From VRUE01 sp963725085 (GTDB lineage Bacteria; Actinomycetota; Thermoleophilia; Solirubrobacterales; 70-9): DNA of 64,000 nucleotides. The notes under the pieces were generated by a model, which searched no databases, had not been told where the DNA came from, and worked only from the letters and a program-made list of their open reading frames with translations. The stretch spans positions 744,001 to 808,000 of the forward strand of contig CAVRXM010000005.1 in assembly GCA_963725085.1 (NCBI GenBank), given 5' to 3'. Numbering within the stretch: position 1 is the first letter of the stretch; every line of letters begins with the position of its first letter. Position numbers and translations under genes: made by a program. Shown here piece after piece: positions 38,695-46,199 of this stretch.

Positions 38695-39117
38695 ATGGCT
38701 GAGACCGTCAGCGAGGTGATGACACCCGACCCAGCCTGTGTCCGACCGGAGGACCTCCTGGTCGATGCGGCGAAGGCGATGAGCCAGGGTGATTTCGGTG
38801 CCGTGGTCGTCGTCCAGGACGGCGGCGGCGTCCGCGGCATCCTCACCGACCGCGACATCGTGATCAGGGCGGTCGCGGCCGGCAAGGACCCGGCCATCAC
38901 CGAGGTCCGCGAGGCCTTCACGACCGAACCGACGACGCTCTCCCCCGGCGAGAGCCTCGACCAGGCGGTCGACGCGCTGCGCGAAGCGCATGTGCGCAGG
39001 CTTCCGGTCGTCGAGGGCTCGGATGTGATCGGGATCATCTCGATCGGCGACCTCGCCCTGGCGCGAGATGAGAGGTCGGCTCTGGCCGACATCAGCGCCG
39101 CGGCGCCGAACCACTGA
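38695..39117 (+). CDS. Two-CBS-domain protein
   Basis: 140 residues, a tandem CBS pair (VSEVMTPDPACVRPEDLLVDAA; VREAFTTEPTTLSPGESLDQA) that binds adenine nucleotides in characterised relatives. ILTDRDIVIRAVAAGKDP and RLPVVEGSDVIGIISIGDLA are the ligand loops. Ribosome-binding site GGAGGAG about 6 bases upstream. Free-standing, no fused enzyme. Confidence 0.92.
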   Translation: MAETVSEVMTPDPACVRPEDLLVDAAKAMSQGDFGAVVVVQDGGGVRGILTDRDIVIRAVAAGKDPAITEVREAFTTEPTTLSPGESLDQAVDALREAHVRRLPVVEGSDVIGIISIGDLALARDERSALADISAAAPNH

Positions 39118-39126
39118 CAGGCCCCG

Positions 39127-40073
39127 CTACTCGTCCGCGGCGGGACGATGCCCCCCATCAGATCCCGCCGCGGCGAGGGGCCTGTGGAGAACGTCGAGGA
39201 CCTGATCTGCAAGCTGCGAGCCATCCTGCGGCCTCAGCGGGGTGGCGTTGACCCGCAGGACGATCCCCTCATCGTCGATCTCCTCGAGCCCGACATGAGG
39301 CGGGTACCGGGTCGGCACCGTGATCGAGTCGCGCAGCAGCTCCTCGATCCGGGCCGGGCTGGCCCCGTCGCCGAAGCGAACCCGAACATCGAGCCTGTCC
39401 GGCTCGCGCAGGGGCACGATGACCAGCGTCAGAAGGACGGCGTTCGGGACTTTGAGGCGATCTGCTCCCTGGGCCAGCGTCGTGTAGAAGAGGCCGAGCG
39501 AGCTCACCGTTCCCTCCAGCGAGCCGGCGAGCGCCCCGCCCACAAGACGCACCCGCTGGCCGACGCGGAATGGCCGCGTCCCCTGGAGGACGATGCCGGC
39601 GAAGACGTCGCCGATCGTCTGCTGGGCGGCGAGCCCGAGCACGATCGCGGTGAATGCCCCGCCGACCGCGAGTGTCCCCATCGTCACGCCGGCGATCCGG
39701 AGCGCGGCGATGACGACGATTCCGAGAGAGATCAGGCGGACCAGGAACCCGAGCGTTCCCGCGACAGCGGGATCAAGGCGCCGGTAGAAGTCGGTGAAAG
39801 CAGGGTCCCGAGCCAGGTCGCGGCGGCTGAGCCCGCGATCACGAGAATGACGATGGTCGAGACCTTGATCCAGGTCTCATAGCCGGGCGCGAGCTCGGCC
39901 CGCCGCCCGTATGCGATGAGGACGGCGGCGAGAATCAGCAGCGCGACCAGCAAACCGCCGCGCGACGCCCTGCCGACCGCCGGCTCGAGCTCCTCGCCGA
40001 GGCCCGCGGAGTTCCAGGCGTCGGTGCGCGTCTCGAACAGATCGGGCCGAATCCGACGGCGAAACGGGTGCAT
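39127..40073 (-). pseudogene. MscS-family mechanosensitive channel, frameshifted
   Basis: Two or three N-terminal membrane helices (GGLLVALLILAAVLIAYG; WIKVSTIVILVIAGSAAATWLG) are in one frame. The conserved pore helix and beta domain (TLAVGGAFTAIVLGLAAQQTIGD; GTRPFRVGQRVRLVGG; LKVPNAVLLTLVIVP) are in another. They join as WLGDPAFTDFYRRLD if CCC at 39807-39809 had one more C. About 315 residues repaired. Convergent with the CBS gene with a 9-base gap. Confidence 0.85.
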
Positions 40074-40103
40074 CCGGTGCGACCTACCCGCCCTGCGGGG
40101 CGC

Positions 40104-40298
40104 CTAAGCCTCGGTGACGGGCGCGTACTCGCCGCCGCGCAGGCGCTTCACCCGGCCGTTGGCGACCGCCTCGCGAAGCGCGGCATGGAACCGACCCGGC
40201 CCCCAGTAGCGGGCGCCGACCCTGCGGCCGAGCTCGCGCCGGTTTGCGCTGCCGTGTTCCTGGAGGGCACGATCGATGACGTCCACCTCGTGCTCCAT
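40104..40298 (-). CDS. Small winged-helix-like domain, possible separate gene
   Basis: 64 residues from ATG 40298 (MEHEVDVIDRALQEHGSANR ... GEYAPVTEA), helix-rich with a plausible wing (GRVKRLRGGEYAP). No strong ribosome-binding site. In frame with the MFS above it; I think it is an independent DNA-binding-like gene to which a broken MFS reads through. Confidence 0.45.
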   Translation of the reverse strand: MEHEVDVIDRALQEHGSANRRELGRRVGARYWGPGRFHAALREAVANGRVKRLRGGEYAPVTEA

Positions 40299-41642
40299 CG
40301 CAACCCCCGGCAGCGGGGCGGAGACGGGCATTCCGGGCGAGCTCCAAACTCGCACAGCCGCCGGCCGTGGGCGCGCCGGCGGACGCGGGCGGCGCTCCCT
40401 CTCCTCCTCCTCCCCTCCCGCCCGCGTCTCCATCGGGAAGATCTCGCTGACGGTCAGGTAGGCGGAGCTGGCCCCGGCCGAGGCGATGAAGAAGATCACC
40501 AGGATGAAGGCCATGAACGACCAGGTCGTGAGGCTGCCGCCGAGGAGCATCACGCCGAGAACCGCGGTGACCAGTGCCGAGAGGAGATAGGTTGCGCTGA
40601 CCATCGGTTTTCGCCCGATGGTGTCGAAGAAGCGGCCGAGGGTCAGCGGGCCGAGGAAGTTGGAGAACGCGAACAACGCGATGTAGAGCGGGACCGTTCC
40701 CGACCCCACTTCGAAGAATTCGCTGAGTAGCGTGCCGAGGTCGAAGGTGACAGCGTTGTAGAGGAACGCCTGCCCGACGAAGAGGGCGAGTCCGAGCACG
40801 GTGCGGCGGGGATAGGTCGAGAAAGCGGTGCGCGCGATCTCTCCGAATCGGATCCGTTTCCGCGGCCGGATCCGGATCGTTTCCCCAGGGTCCTCGAGCT
40901 GCTGGCCGGTCTCCTCCCGCACCTCTTGCTCGATTTCGCCGACGATCTCATCGGCCTCCCCTCCGCGCCCGTGGATGAAGAGCCAGCGCGGGCTCTCCGG
41001 GACATGGCGGCGGACGAGGAGGATGCCGATCCCCAGCGCGGCGCCGATGCCGAAGGCCAGGCGCCACCCGAAGTCGGCCGCGAACAGGGCGGTGTCGAGC
41101 AACGGGACCGCGAGCAGCGCGCCGCCGGCAGCCCCCAGCCAGTAGCTGCCGTTGATGATCAGGTCGACCCGGCCGCGGACCCGGGCGGGAATCAGCTCGT
41201 CGATCGCCGAGTTGATCGCCGCGTACTCACCGCCGATCCCGGCGCCGGTGAAGAACCGGGCGGCGTAGAAGTACCAGACGGAGAACGAGAACGCGGTGGC
41301 CACCGTCGCAAAGATGTAGACACCGAGGGTGACGAGGAACAGCTTCTTGCGCCCGAATCGGTCTGTGAGCTGGCCGAAGAACAGCGCTCCGAGGCAGGCT
41401 CCGGCGACGTAGAACGCCGCCGCCGATCCGATCTGGCTCGGGTCGAGGGTGAGGCCGCTCCCCTTTTCGGTGAGGCGGCTGGCGATGCTGCCGATGATCG
41501 TCACCTCGAGGCCGTCAAGGATCCAGACGGCTCCGAGACCGATGACGATCATCCAGTGGAACTGCGACCACGGCAGCCGGTCGAGGCGGGCGGGGACGTC
41601 CGTCTCGATTGGCCTCATCTCGGTTTCCGCCGGCTCTGCCAT
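40104..41642 (-). CDS. Truncated MFS sugar-porter-type transporter with fused C-terminal tail
   Basis: MFS from ATG 41642: ten membrane helices (TM1 FHWMIVIGLGAVWILDG, motif A GQLTDRFGRKKLFLV, TM4 ARFFTGAGIGGEYAAIN, TM10 FILVIFFIASAGASSAYLTVS). After SEIFPMETRAGG the last two helices are absent and a Pro/Arg-rich linker runs in frame into a 64-residue helical domain (EHEVDVIDRALQEHGSANRR, GRFHAALREAVANGRVKRLR). That tail may be its own gene from ATG 40298. The transporter is probably non-functional in this form. Confidence 0.75.
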   Translation of the reverse strand: MAEPAETEMRPIETDVPARLDRLPWSQFHWMIVIGLGAVWILDGLEVTIIGSIASRLTEKGSGLTLDPSQIGSAAAFYVAGACLGALFFGQLTDRFGRKKLFLVTLGVYIFATVATAFSFSVWYFYAARFFTGAGIGGEYAAINSAIDELIPARVRGRVDLIINGSYWLGAAGGALLAVPLLDTALFAADFGWRLAFGIGAALGIGILLVRRHVPESPRWLFIHGRGGEADEIVGEIEQEVREETGQQLEDPGETIRIRPRKRIRFGEIARTAFSTYPRRTVLGLALFVGQAFLYNAVTFDLGTLLSEFFEVGSGTVPLYIALFAFSNFLGPLTLGRFFDTIGRKPMVSATYLLSALVTAVLGVMLLGGSLTTWSFMAFILVIFFIASAGASSAYLTVSEIFPMETRAGGEEEERERRPRPPARPRPAAVRVWSSPGMPVSAPLPGVAMEHEVDVIDRALQEHGSANRRELGRRVGARYWGPGRFHAALREAVANGRVKRLRGGEYAPVTEA

Positions 41643-41696
41643 GGGCCGGGATCTACCCCGGTCGAGCTCTGACAAACGGTTTGATCTTCCGGAGCA

Positions 41697-42842
41697 GTGG
41701 GGATTCGTGTCCGAATGGGCAACGGGAAGGAGCAGGGCATTTCCGGGTCGCATATAGCGCGGAGTCGGCACCCGCACAGGTTCGGCTCCTCGCCGCCGCT
41801 CTCGATCGGCGTCGAGGAGGAGCTGTTGCTCGTCGACGATCGGCACGAGCTCGTGGCTGCGAGCGAGGCCGTCCTCGAAGCGATGCCCGCCCACCTCGCC
41901 GACCGCGCGTCGTCCGAGATCTTCAGCGAACAGATCGAGCTGAAGACCTCGGTTTGCCACGGCGCCGACCAGGTTCTCGCCGAGCTCCGCGCGGCGAGGC
42001 GCGCCGTGCGGAGCGGGGGCTTCGAGCTGATGGCCGCGGGGCTGCATCCGAGCGCGCGGGAGGGCGAGCCGACCCTGGTCGCGAAGCAGCGCTACGAGAA
42101 AGTCCGCGCCGATCTGGGCGAGGTCCTGCTGAGGACCCCGCCCTGCGGTCTCCACGTCCACATCGGGATACCGGACCCGGAGCTGGCGGTGCGGATCGCC
42201 AACGCCTTCCGGCTCTACCTGCCGGCGCTCCAGGCGTTGAGCGCCAGCTCCCCTTTCCGCGAGGGGGTCGACACCGGCCACGCAAGCGCCCGAACCTCCG
42301 TCGTCAGGAGCTACCCGAGGTTCCAGGTCCCGCGCCAATTTCGGAACTACGAGGACTTCTGCCGGGTCGCGGACCAGCTGATGGCGGCTGCCGGCGTCGA
42401 CGACTACACCTACATCTGGTGGGACGTGCGACCCCACCCCAATCTCGGCACGGTCGAGATCAGGGCCCTCGATGTGCAGACGACCGCGGAGTCATCCGCC
42501 GCAATCGCAGCGCTGATCCAGGCAATCGCGGCAAAGGAGCTCGAGGATCCAAGCGACCCGGGCCTCTATCGCGAGGCGCTGGAGGAGTCCTACTTTCAGG
42601 CGGCGAGCCACGGGCTCGATGCGGAGATCCTGCTCGACGCCGACCTTCCGGAACCGGCCAGGACAGTCATCGCCCGGATGCTCGAGGCGGTCTCACCGTA
42701 TGCCAGGGAGCTGGGTGGAGGCGTCGCGCTGGAACAGATCGAGAGGATCGTGCGTGAGGGCAACGGCGCCGATCACCAGCGTCGGATCCATGCCCAGGCG
42801 GGAATGGGCGGACTGCTGAGCTACCTGGTGGAAGATCGCTGA
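41697..42842 (+). CDS. Glutamate-cysteine ligase-type carboxylate-amine ligase (YbdK family)
   Basis: 381 residues from GTG 41697; ATG 41715 is an alternative. ATP-grasp-like GCS2 fold: IGVEEELLLVDDRHELV at the N-terminus, CGLHVHIGIPDPELAV near 150, and VDDYTYIWWDVRPHPNLGTVEIRALDVQ near 245. Relatives make gamma-glutamylcysteine weakly or form other amides; true substrate unknown. Divergent from the MFS gene with a 54-base gap. Confidence 0.9.
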   Translation: MGIRVRMGNGKEQGISGSHIARSRHPHRFGSSPPLSIGVEEELLLVDDRHELVAASEAVLEAMPAHLADRASSEIFSEQIELKTSVCHGADQVLAELRAARRAVRSGGFELMAAGLHPSAREGEPTLVAKQRYEKVRADLGEVLLRTPPCGLHVHIGIPDPELAVRIANAFRLYLPALQALSASSPFREGVDTGHASARTSVVRSYPRFQVPRQFRNYEDFCRVADQLMAAAGVDDYTYIWWDVRPHPNLGTVEIRALDVQTTAESSAAIAALIQAIAAKELEDPSDPGLYREALEESYFQAASHGLDAEILLDADLPEPARTVIARMLEAVSPYARELGGGVALEQIERIVREGNGADHQRRIHAQAGMGGLLSYLVEDR

Positions 42843-43065
42843 TTGGTCGATGTTCTTTTGTCCGTTTTGGAGCACGGAGGTTTAGCTTTTAGGACAATTG
42901 GGGTATGTCAGCAGGCGTGGCGAGTGGGACGAATCAGGGAAAGCGGCGTCGTCGCGGACCTTCCCTTGCGCGCACGGTGGAGGCGCTCCGATCGATCCGC
43001 AGCGGCCGCGAGGCGCCCCGACACGATCGTGGCGTCGGCGTGGCTCGGGATCCGAGACGCGCCGG

Positions 43066-43818
43066 CTAGCCCCCGGCCAGCTCCTCGAGAGTCCGGCCGC
43101 TGACAACCGATTGCGGGGATTCTGCGACGACATCGGAGCCGGGACGGGCGTCGTCGTCGCGCCGCTTGATCAGCAGCCATTGCGGCTTCTCTCCGGGACG
43201 CGTCCGCTGCAGGGCAAAGCCGCCCTCGACCTTCTCGCCGTGGAGGACGAACACGGCGTGGCCGCGTTCGAGCGCCTCCGGCCAGGCGACCCGGCCGCCC
43301 TGCTCGTAGGTGCCACGGTCCCAGACGATCACCTGGCCGCCGCCGGCCCCGCCCTCGAAGTCGTTGTGGGCGATCTCGTGGTCCTCGACCTGGACCGCGA
43401 GGCGTTTCGTCGCCGGGTCCATCGACGGCCCCTTGGGAACCGCCCACGACCTCATCATGCCGTCGACCTCGAGCCGAAGGTCGAAATGATGGGCCGTCGC
43501 CTGGTGCTCCTGGACGACGAAGGCGCCGGCGCTGATGCCGCGGATCGCGAACTGCTCGTGGCCCTCGACCTTGACCGGGTCGGCCTCGACCGACTCGACC
43601 GATGCGCCAGGGGGTCCCTCGCCGAGAAACTCGACCAACTCCTCGACAGCGGCGTCAGCCCCCTCGGCATGGACCAGAAGGCCGTCGCCGTCGTGGCGGA
43701 CCCAGCCCATCGCCCCGAGGTCCCTCGCCCGCCGCACGACCTCGTCCCGGAATCCGACGCCCTGGACCGTCCCGCTGATGGTCACTCGGGCCGCGGTGCT
43801 TTCATCGCCGGCTGCCAC
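43066..43818 (-). CDS. Acylphosphatase-like domain fused to LigD-type 3'-phosphoesterase
   Basis: 250 residues, two domains. Residues 10-93 resemble acylphosphatase (VTISGTVQGVGFRDEVV, catalytic Arg24), but the conserved Asn after GWVR is His42 (GWVRHDGDG). Residues 98-220 are the LigD phosphoesterase fold: QEHQATAHHFDLRLEVDG (His110, His111, Asp113, Arg115), RSWAVPKGPS, HEIAHNDFEGG and KPQWLLIKRRDD. It removes 3'-end phosphates or ribonucleotides in NHEJ systems. No LigD ligase/polymerase or Ku gene is nearby. The fusion is unusual to me. Confidence 0.88.
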   Translation of the reverse strand: MAAGDESTAARVTISGTVQGVGFRDEVVRRARDLGAMGWVRHDGDGLLVHAEGADAAVEELVEFLGEGPPGASVESVEADPVKVEGHEQFAIRGISAGAFVVQEHQATAHHFDLRLEVDGMMRSWAVPKGPSMDPATKRLAVQVEDHEIAHNDFEGGAGGGQVIVWDRGTYEQGGRVAWPEALERGHAVFVLHGEKVEGGFALQRTRPGEKPQWLLIKRRDDDARPGSDVVAESPQSVVSGRTLEELAGG

Positions 43819-43895
43819 CGCTGGACCGTAGCGCCAAGGTCCGCCCGCATCAGCAGGACCGGGATCGTCGCCCCCCTGAGGTCACACTCGACAGC

Positions 43896-44259
43896 TCATG
43901 ACTCGGCCGCCAGCGGCCTGGCCCCTCCGGGTTGGAGCGCGGTCCGCGGCGGCTTCGGGACGACGATGCTGGCGAGGGCCGCGACGAGGCAGGCGTCGGC
44001 GGAGAGGGTGAAGGCGAGCGTGAACCCGTGCTCGGTCGGTAGCCCCGCCGCCGACACCGTCCCGGCGATCAGGCTGGCGCCGACCTGACCGCCGACCGAG
44101 CCGCCGAGGGTCCGCATCACCGTGTTCATCCCCGTCGCGACCGCGGTCTGGCTCGGCGGGACCGCCGCAAGCGGGAAGATCGCAGCGCCCGACCCTGGAT
44201 CACCCGCGCCAGAATCAGGAGGCCGATCGAGCTAACGAGCGCCGCCACGCTCGAGGCGC
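43896..44259 (-). pseudogene. MFS transporter remnant (DHA2-like), internal deletion and frameshift
   Basis: Minus-strand fragments of one transporter: SSIGLLILARVIQG (TM4/motif C), then one base out of frame GSGAAIFPLAA, joined directly to VPPSQTAVATGMNTVMRTLG and GGQVGASLIAGTVSAAG, a late helix, ending in VVPKPPRTALQPGG. About 280 residues between motif C and the late helices are missing. A clear decayed gene; unlikely to be functional. Confidence 0.75.
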
Positions 44260-44317
44260 TCGAGCAGGCGCGGCTCGACGACGTGATCGACGCCCTCGCG
44301 CCGATCCTCGACGCGGT

Positions 44318-44584
44318 CTAGGCGAAGCGCGCTTCGGCCCGCGCCCGGCGCTTCGCCGCCTCGACCTCACGGTCTTTCGGCGGCGCCGAGGTCACCAGCC
44401 GGTCGAGCAGCTCGGCGGAGATCTCGGCGACGGCCGCGACGGCCTCATCGAACGCCTCGGCGTTCGCCAGCGAGGGCTTGTTGAAGCCGCTGATCTTGCG
44501 CACGTACTGCAGCGCCGCGGCGTTGATCTCGTCCTCGCCGGCCGGAGGCTCGAAGTTGTAGAGGGTCCTGATGTTTCTGCACAT
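44318..44584 (-). CDS. DUF2277 family protein
   Basis: 88 residues, MCRNIRTLYNFEPPAGEDEI at the N-terminus, ALQYVRKISGFNKPS in the middle and a basic helix (EVEAAKRRARAEARF) at the end: the standard DUF2277 pattern. Widespread small protein of unknown function, often beside DNA-repair genes. Here it lies next to two alkylation-repair-like genes. Confidence 0.93.
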   Translation of the reverse strand: MCRNIRTLYNFEPPAGEDEINAAALQYVRKISGFNKPSLANAEAFDEAVAAVAEISAELLDRLVTSAPPKDREVEAAKRRARAEARFA

Positions 44585-44598
44585 GACCCGATCCTAGG

Positions 44599-44874
44599 TC
44601 AGGCCCGGCTGCCGCGCTGCGCCCGCTCGCGCCAGGAGCGGTAGGCATCGGGCATGCAGACGGCGCAGGGCCGGTATCCGGCGGCGACCGCGTCGGCCTC
44701 GTCCCGAAAGAACACCCTGCTGGCGACGTATCCGCCGCGCGCGATCGCCCGCCGCGCGCCGGGGCAGTCGAGGCGTCCGTAGATCCGGGTCCAACGGTGG
44801 CCGCCCAGGGAGCCAGGCGTCTCGCTCTCGTAGGGACGGCCGTCAGGCCCGACGAGGGTGTAGGACCTGCTCAA
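44599..44874 (-). CDS. Ada-like zinc-binding domain protein without acceptor cysteine
   Basis: 91 residues from TTG 44874, overlapping the methyltransferase stop (TTGA). YTLVGPDGRPYESETPGSLG and RIYGRLDCPGARRA ... GYRPCAVCMP match the N-terminal zinc domain of Ada. Of the four zinc cysteines three remain; the first, which is the methyl-phosphotriester acceptor in Ada, is Gly. It may bind damaged DNA without repairing it. Confidence 0.78.
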   Translation of the reverse strand: MSRSYTLVGPDGRPYESETPGSLGGHRWTRIYGRLDCPGARRAIARGGYVASRVFFRDEADAVAAGYRPCAVCMPDAYRSWRERAQRGSRA

Positions 44875-45419
44875 AGCAGCGCCTGCTGGCGCTCCGACCA
44901 GGCCCGGTCGGGCCGGAGGCCGCCGACCGTACGGTGCTCGAGGTCGAGCAGCGCCTGCTTGCGGTGGAGGCCGCCGCCGTATCCGGTCAGCGAGCCGTCG
45001 GCGCCGATCACCCGGTGGCACGGCACGACGATCGGGGTCGGGGTCCGCCCGACGGCGGAGCCGACGAGGCGTGCCCGCTTGTAGGGCTCGAGGCCCTCCG
45101 GATATGCGCTCGGATAGATCCGGGCGGCGAGCTCGCCGTAGCTGGTCGTCGCCCCGTAGGGGATCTCGAGCAGCAGGCCCCAGACGATCCGCTGCAGCGG
45201 CCCGCCGCGGAGATCGAGCTCGAGGTCGAAGGCCCGCAGCTCACCGGCGAAGTAGCGGTCGAGCTGGACGATCACCTCCGGCATCTCGATCCGGGCGGCC
45301 TCGTCGAGGCGCGGCGAGCGGCCCGGGAAATGGATACCGCGGACGCCGGCCGGGCCGGCGATCACCGTCAGCGGCCCGAGCGGGCTCTCGTACGCGGTCC
45401 ACCCCGTCCTCATGCTCAT
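44871..45419 (-). CDS. ogt: Methylated-DNA--protein-cysteine methyltransferase
   Basis: 182 residues; suicide repair of O6-alkylguanine. Active site IVVPCHRVIGADG near 135, then GSLTGYGGGLHRKQALLDLE. The start at ATG 45419 (MSMRTGWTAYESPLGPL) matches typical Ogt N-termini; a second ATG follows two codons on. Followed by the Ada-like zinc protein and, further on, DUF2277: a small alkylation-damage cluster. Whether Ogt or another MGMT name is best is uncertain. Confidence 0.93.
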   Translation of the reverse strand: MSMRTGWTAYESPLGPLTVIAGPAGVRGIHFPGRSPRLDEAARIEMPEVIVQLDRYFAGELRAFDLELDLRGGPLQRIVWGLLLEIPYGATTSYGELAARIYPSAYPEGLEPYKRARLVGSAVGRTPTPIVVPCHRVIGADGSLTGYGGGLHRKQALLDLEHRTVGGLRPDRAWSERQQALL

Positions 45420-45574
45420 AACCCTAGAAACGCCACCAGCCACAGAAACGTGAGATCCGCCCGGGCGCCGGCCGCGACCCCCTCGGCGCGATCGCCCTGA
45501 ACCCTGCCCGCGGTTCGCACGTACACCCTGCCGAATCGCGAATCCAGTCCAAACCTGATCTAGGAGGAGCACAG

Positions 45575-46138
45575 ATGAAAAAGGGCTACCTGGCGGTGAT
45601 CGCCTTTGCTGTGCTCGGTGCGTTGGTCGTCGCCGGCTGCGGCAGCAGCAACGATGAAACGACAGGCGAAGCGTCGAGCGGGGGGAGCGCCGAAAGCGCG
45701 AGCAGCGGAGGCGCCTACGGAGGCGGCGGCGAAAGCGAATCGGCCAGCTCGACGGCGAGCGAAGAATCGGGCGGCACGACATTTGTCTCGACCGGCAAGG
45801 GCGGCGACCTCGGCCAGGTCATCGTCGACTCCGAAGGCATGACGCTCTACGACTTCCACAAAGACAAGGGGACGACGCCCTCCTGCTACGGAGGTTGCGA
45901 AAAAGCGTGGCCTCCGGCGACTGCTTCGGGCGAACCGTCGGCCAAGGGCGGCGCCCAGGCCTCGATGCTCGGAACCACCGAACGAAAAGACGGGACGATG
46001 CAGGTGACCTACAACGGCCACCCGCTCTACACCTTCATCGAAGACAAGAAGGCGGGAGAAGCGAACGGCAACGACGCCAAGGCCTTCGGCGGACAGTGGT
46101 ACGCGCTGCTGCCGAACGGCGAAGAGGCTCCGGACTGA
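45575..46138 (+). CDS. Lipoprotein with secreted-repeat (COG4315) domains
   Basis: 187 residues. Signal with lipobox VVAGC (cleavage before Cys22), then a Ser/Gly/Glu-rich linker to residue 65, then the two secreted repeats of unknown function (LGQVIVDSEGMTLYDFHKDKG ... SCYGGCEKAWPP and VTYNGHPLYTFIEDKKAGEA). Anchored to the outer face of the membrane. Strong ribosome-binding site AGGAGGAGC upstream of ATG 45575. Followed by a strong hairpin. Confidence 0.92.
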   Translation: MKKGYLAVIAFAVLGALVVAGCGSSNDETTGEASSGGSAESASSGGAYGGGGESESASSTASEESGGTTFVSTGKGGDLGQVIVDSEGMTLYDFHKDKGTTPSCYGGCEKAWPPATASGEPSAKGGAQASMLGTTERKDGTMQVTYNGHPLYTFIEDKKAGEANGNDAKAFGGQWYALLPNGEEAPD

Positions 46139-46157
46139 GTTAAGGCCGCTGATCCGA

Positions 46158-46194
46158 GTCTGACGGTCGGCCGGGCCCGCCGACCGTCAGACTG
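46158..46194 (+). terminator. Perfect 15-bp hairpin just before zwf
   Basis: AGTCTGACGGTCGGC (46158-46172) pairs with GCCGACCGTCAGACT (46180-46194) over a 7-base loop CGGGCCC. It starts 20 bases after the lipoprotein stop, fitting a terminator for that gene, and ends 5 bases before the zwf ATG at 46200, leaving no room for a ribosome-binding site. No T-tract. Confidence 0.6.
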
Positions 46195-46199
46195 TCCGC

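Noticed and set aside
41643..42437. Upstream extension of the MFS gene giving a 777-residue protein
   Set aside because: The added 260 residues are antisense to the glutamate-cysteine ligase-like gene and have shadow composition; ATG 41642 fits TM1.
42843..43065. Intergenic 223 bases with an AT-richer segment at about 42850-42905
   Set aside because: No tRNA, hairpin of note or credible gene seen; reported only as unassigned.
44230..44321. Plus-strand frame ending in LDDVIDALAPILDAV and TAG, possibly a C-terminal fragment
   Set aside because: It has no start and overlaps the MFS remnant; it cannot be assigned to a family.
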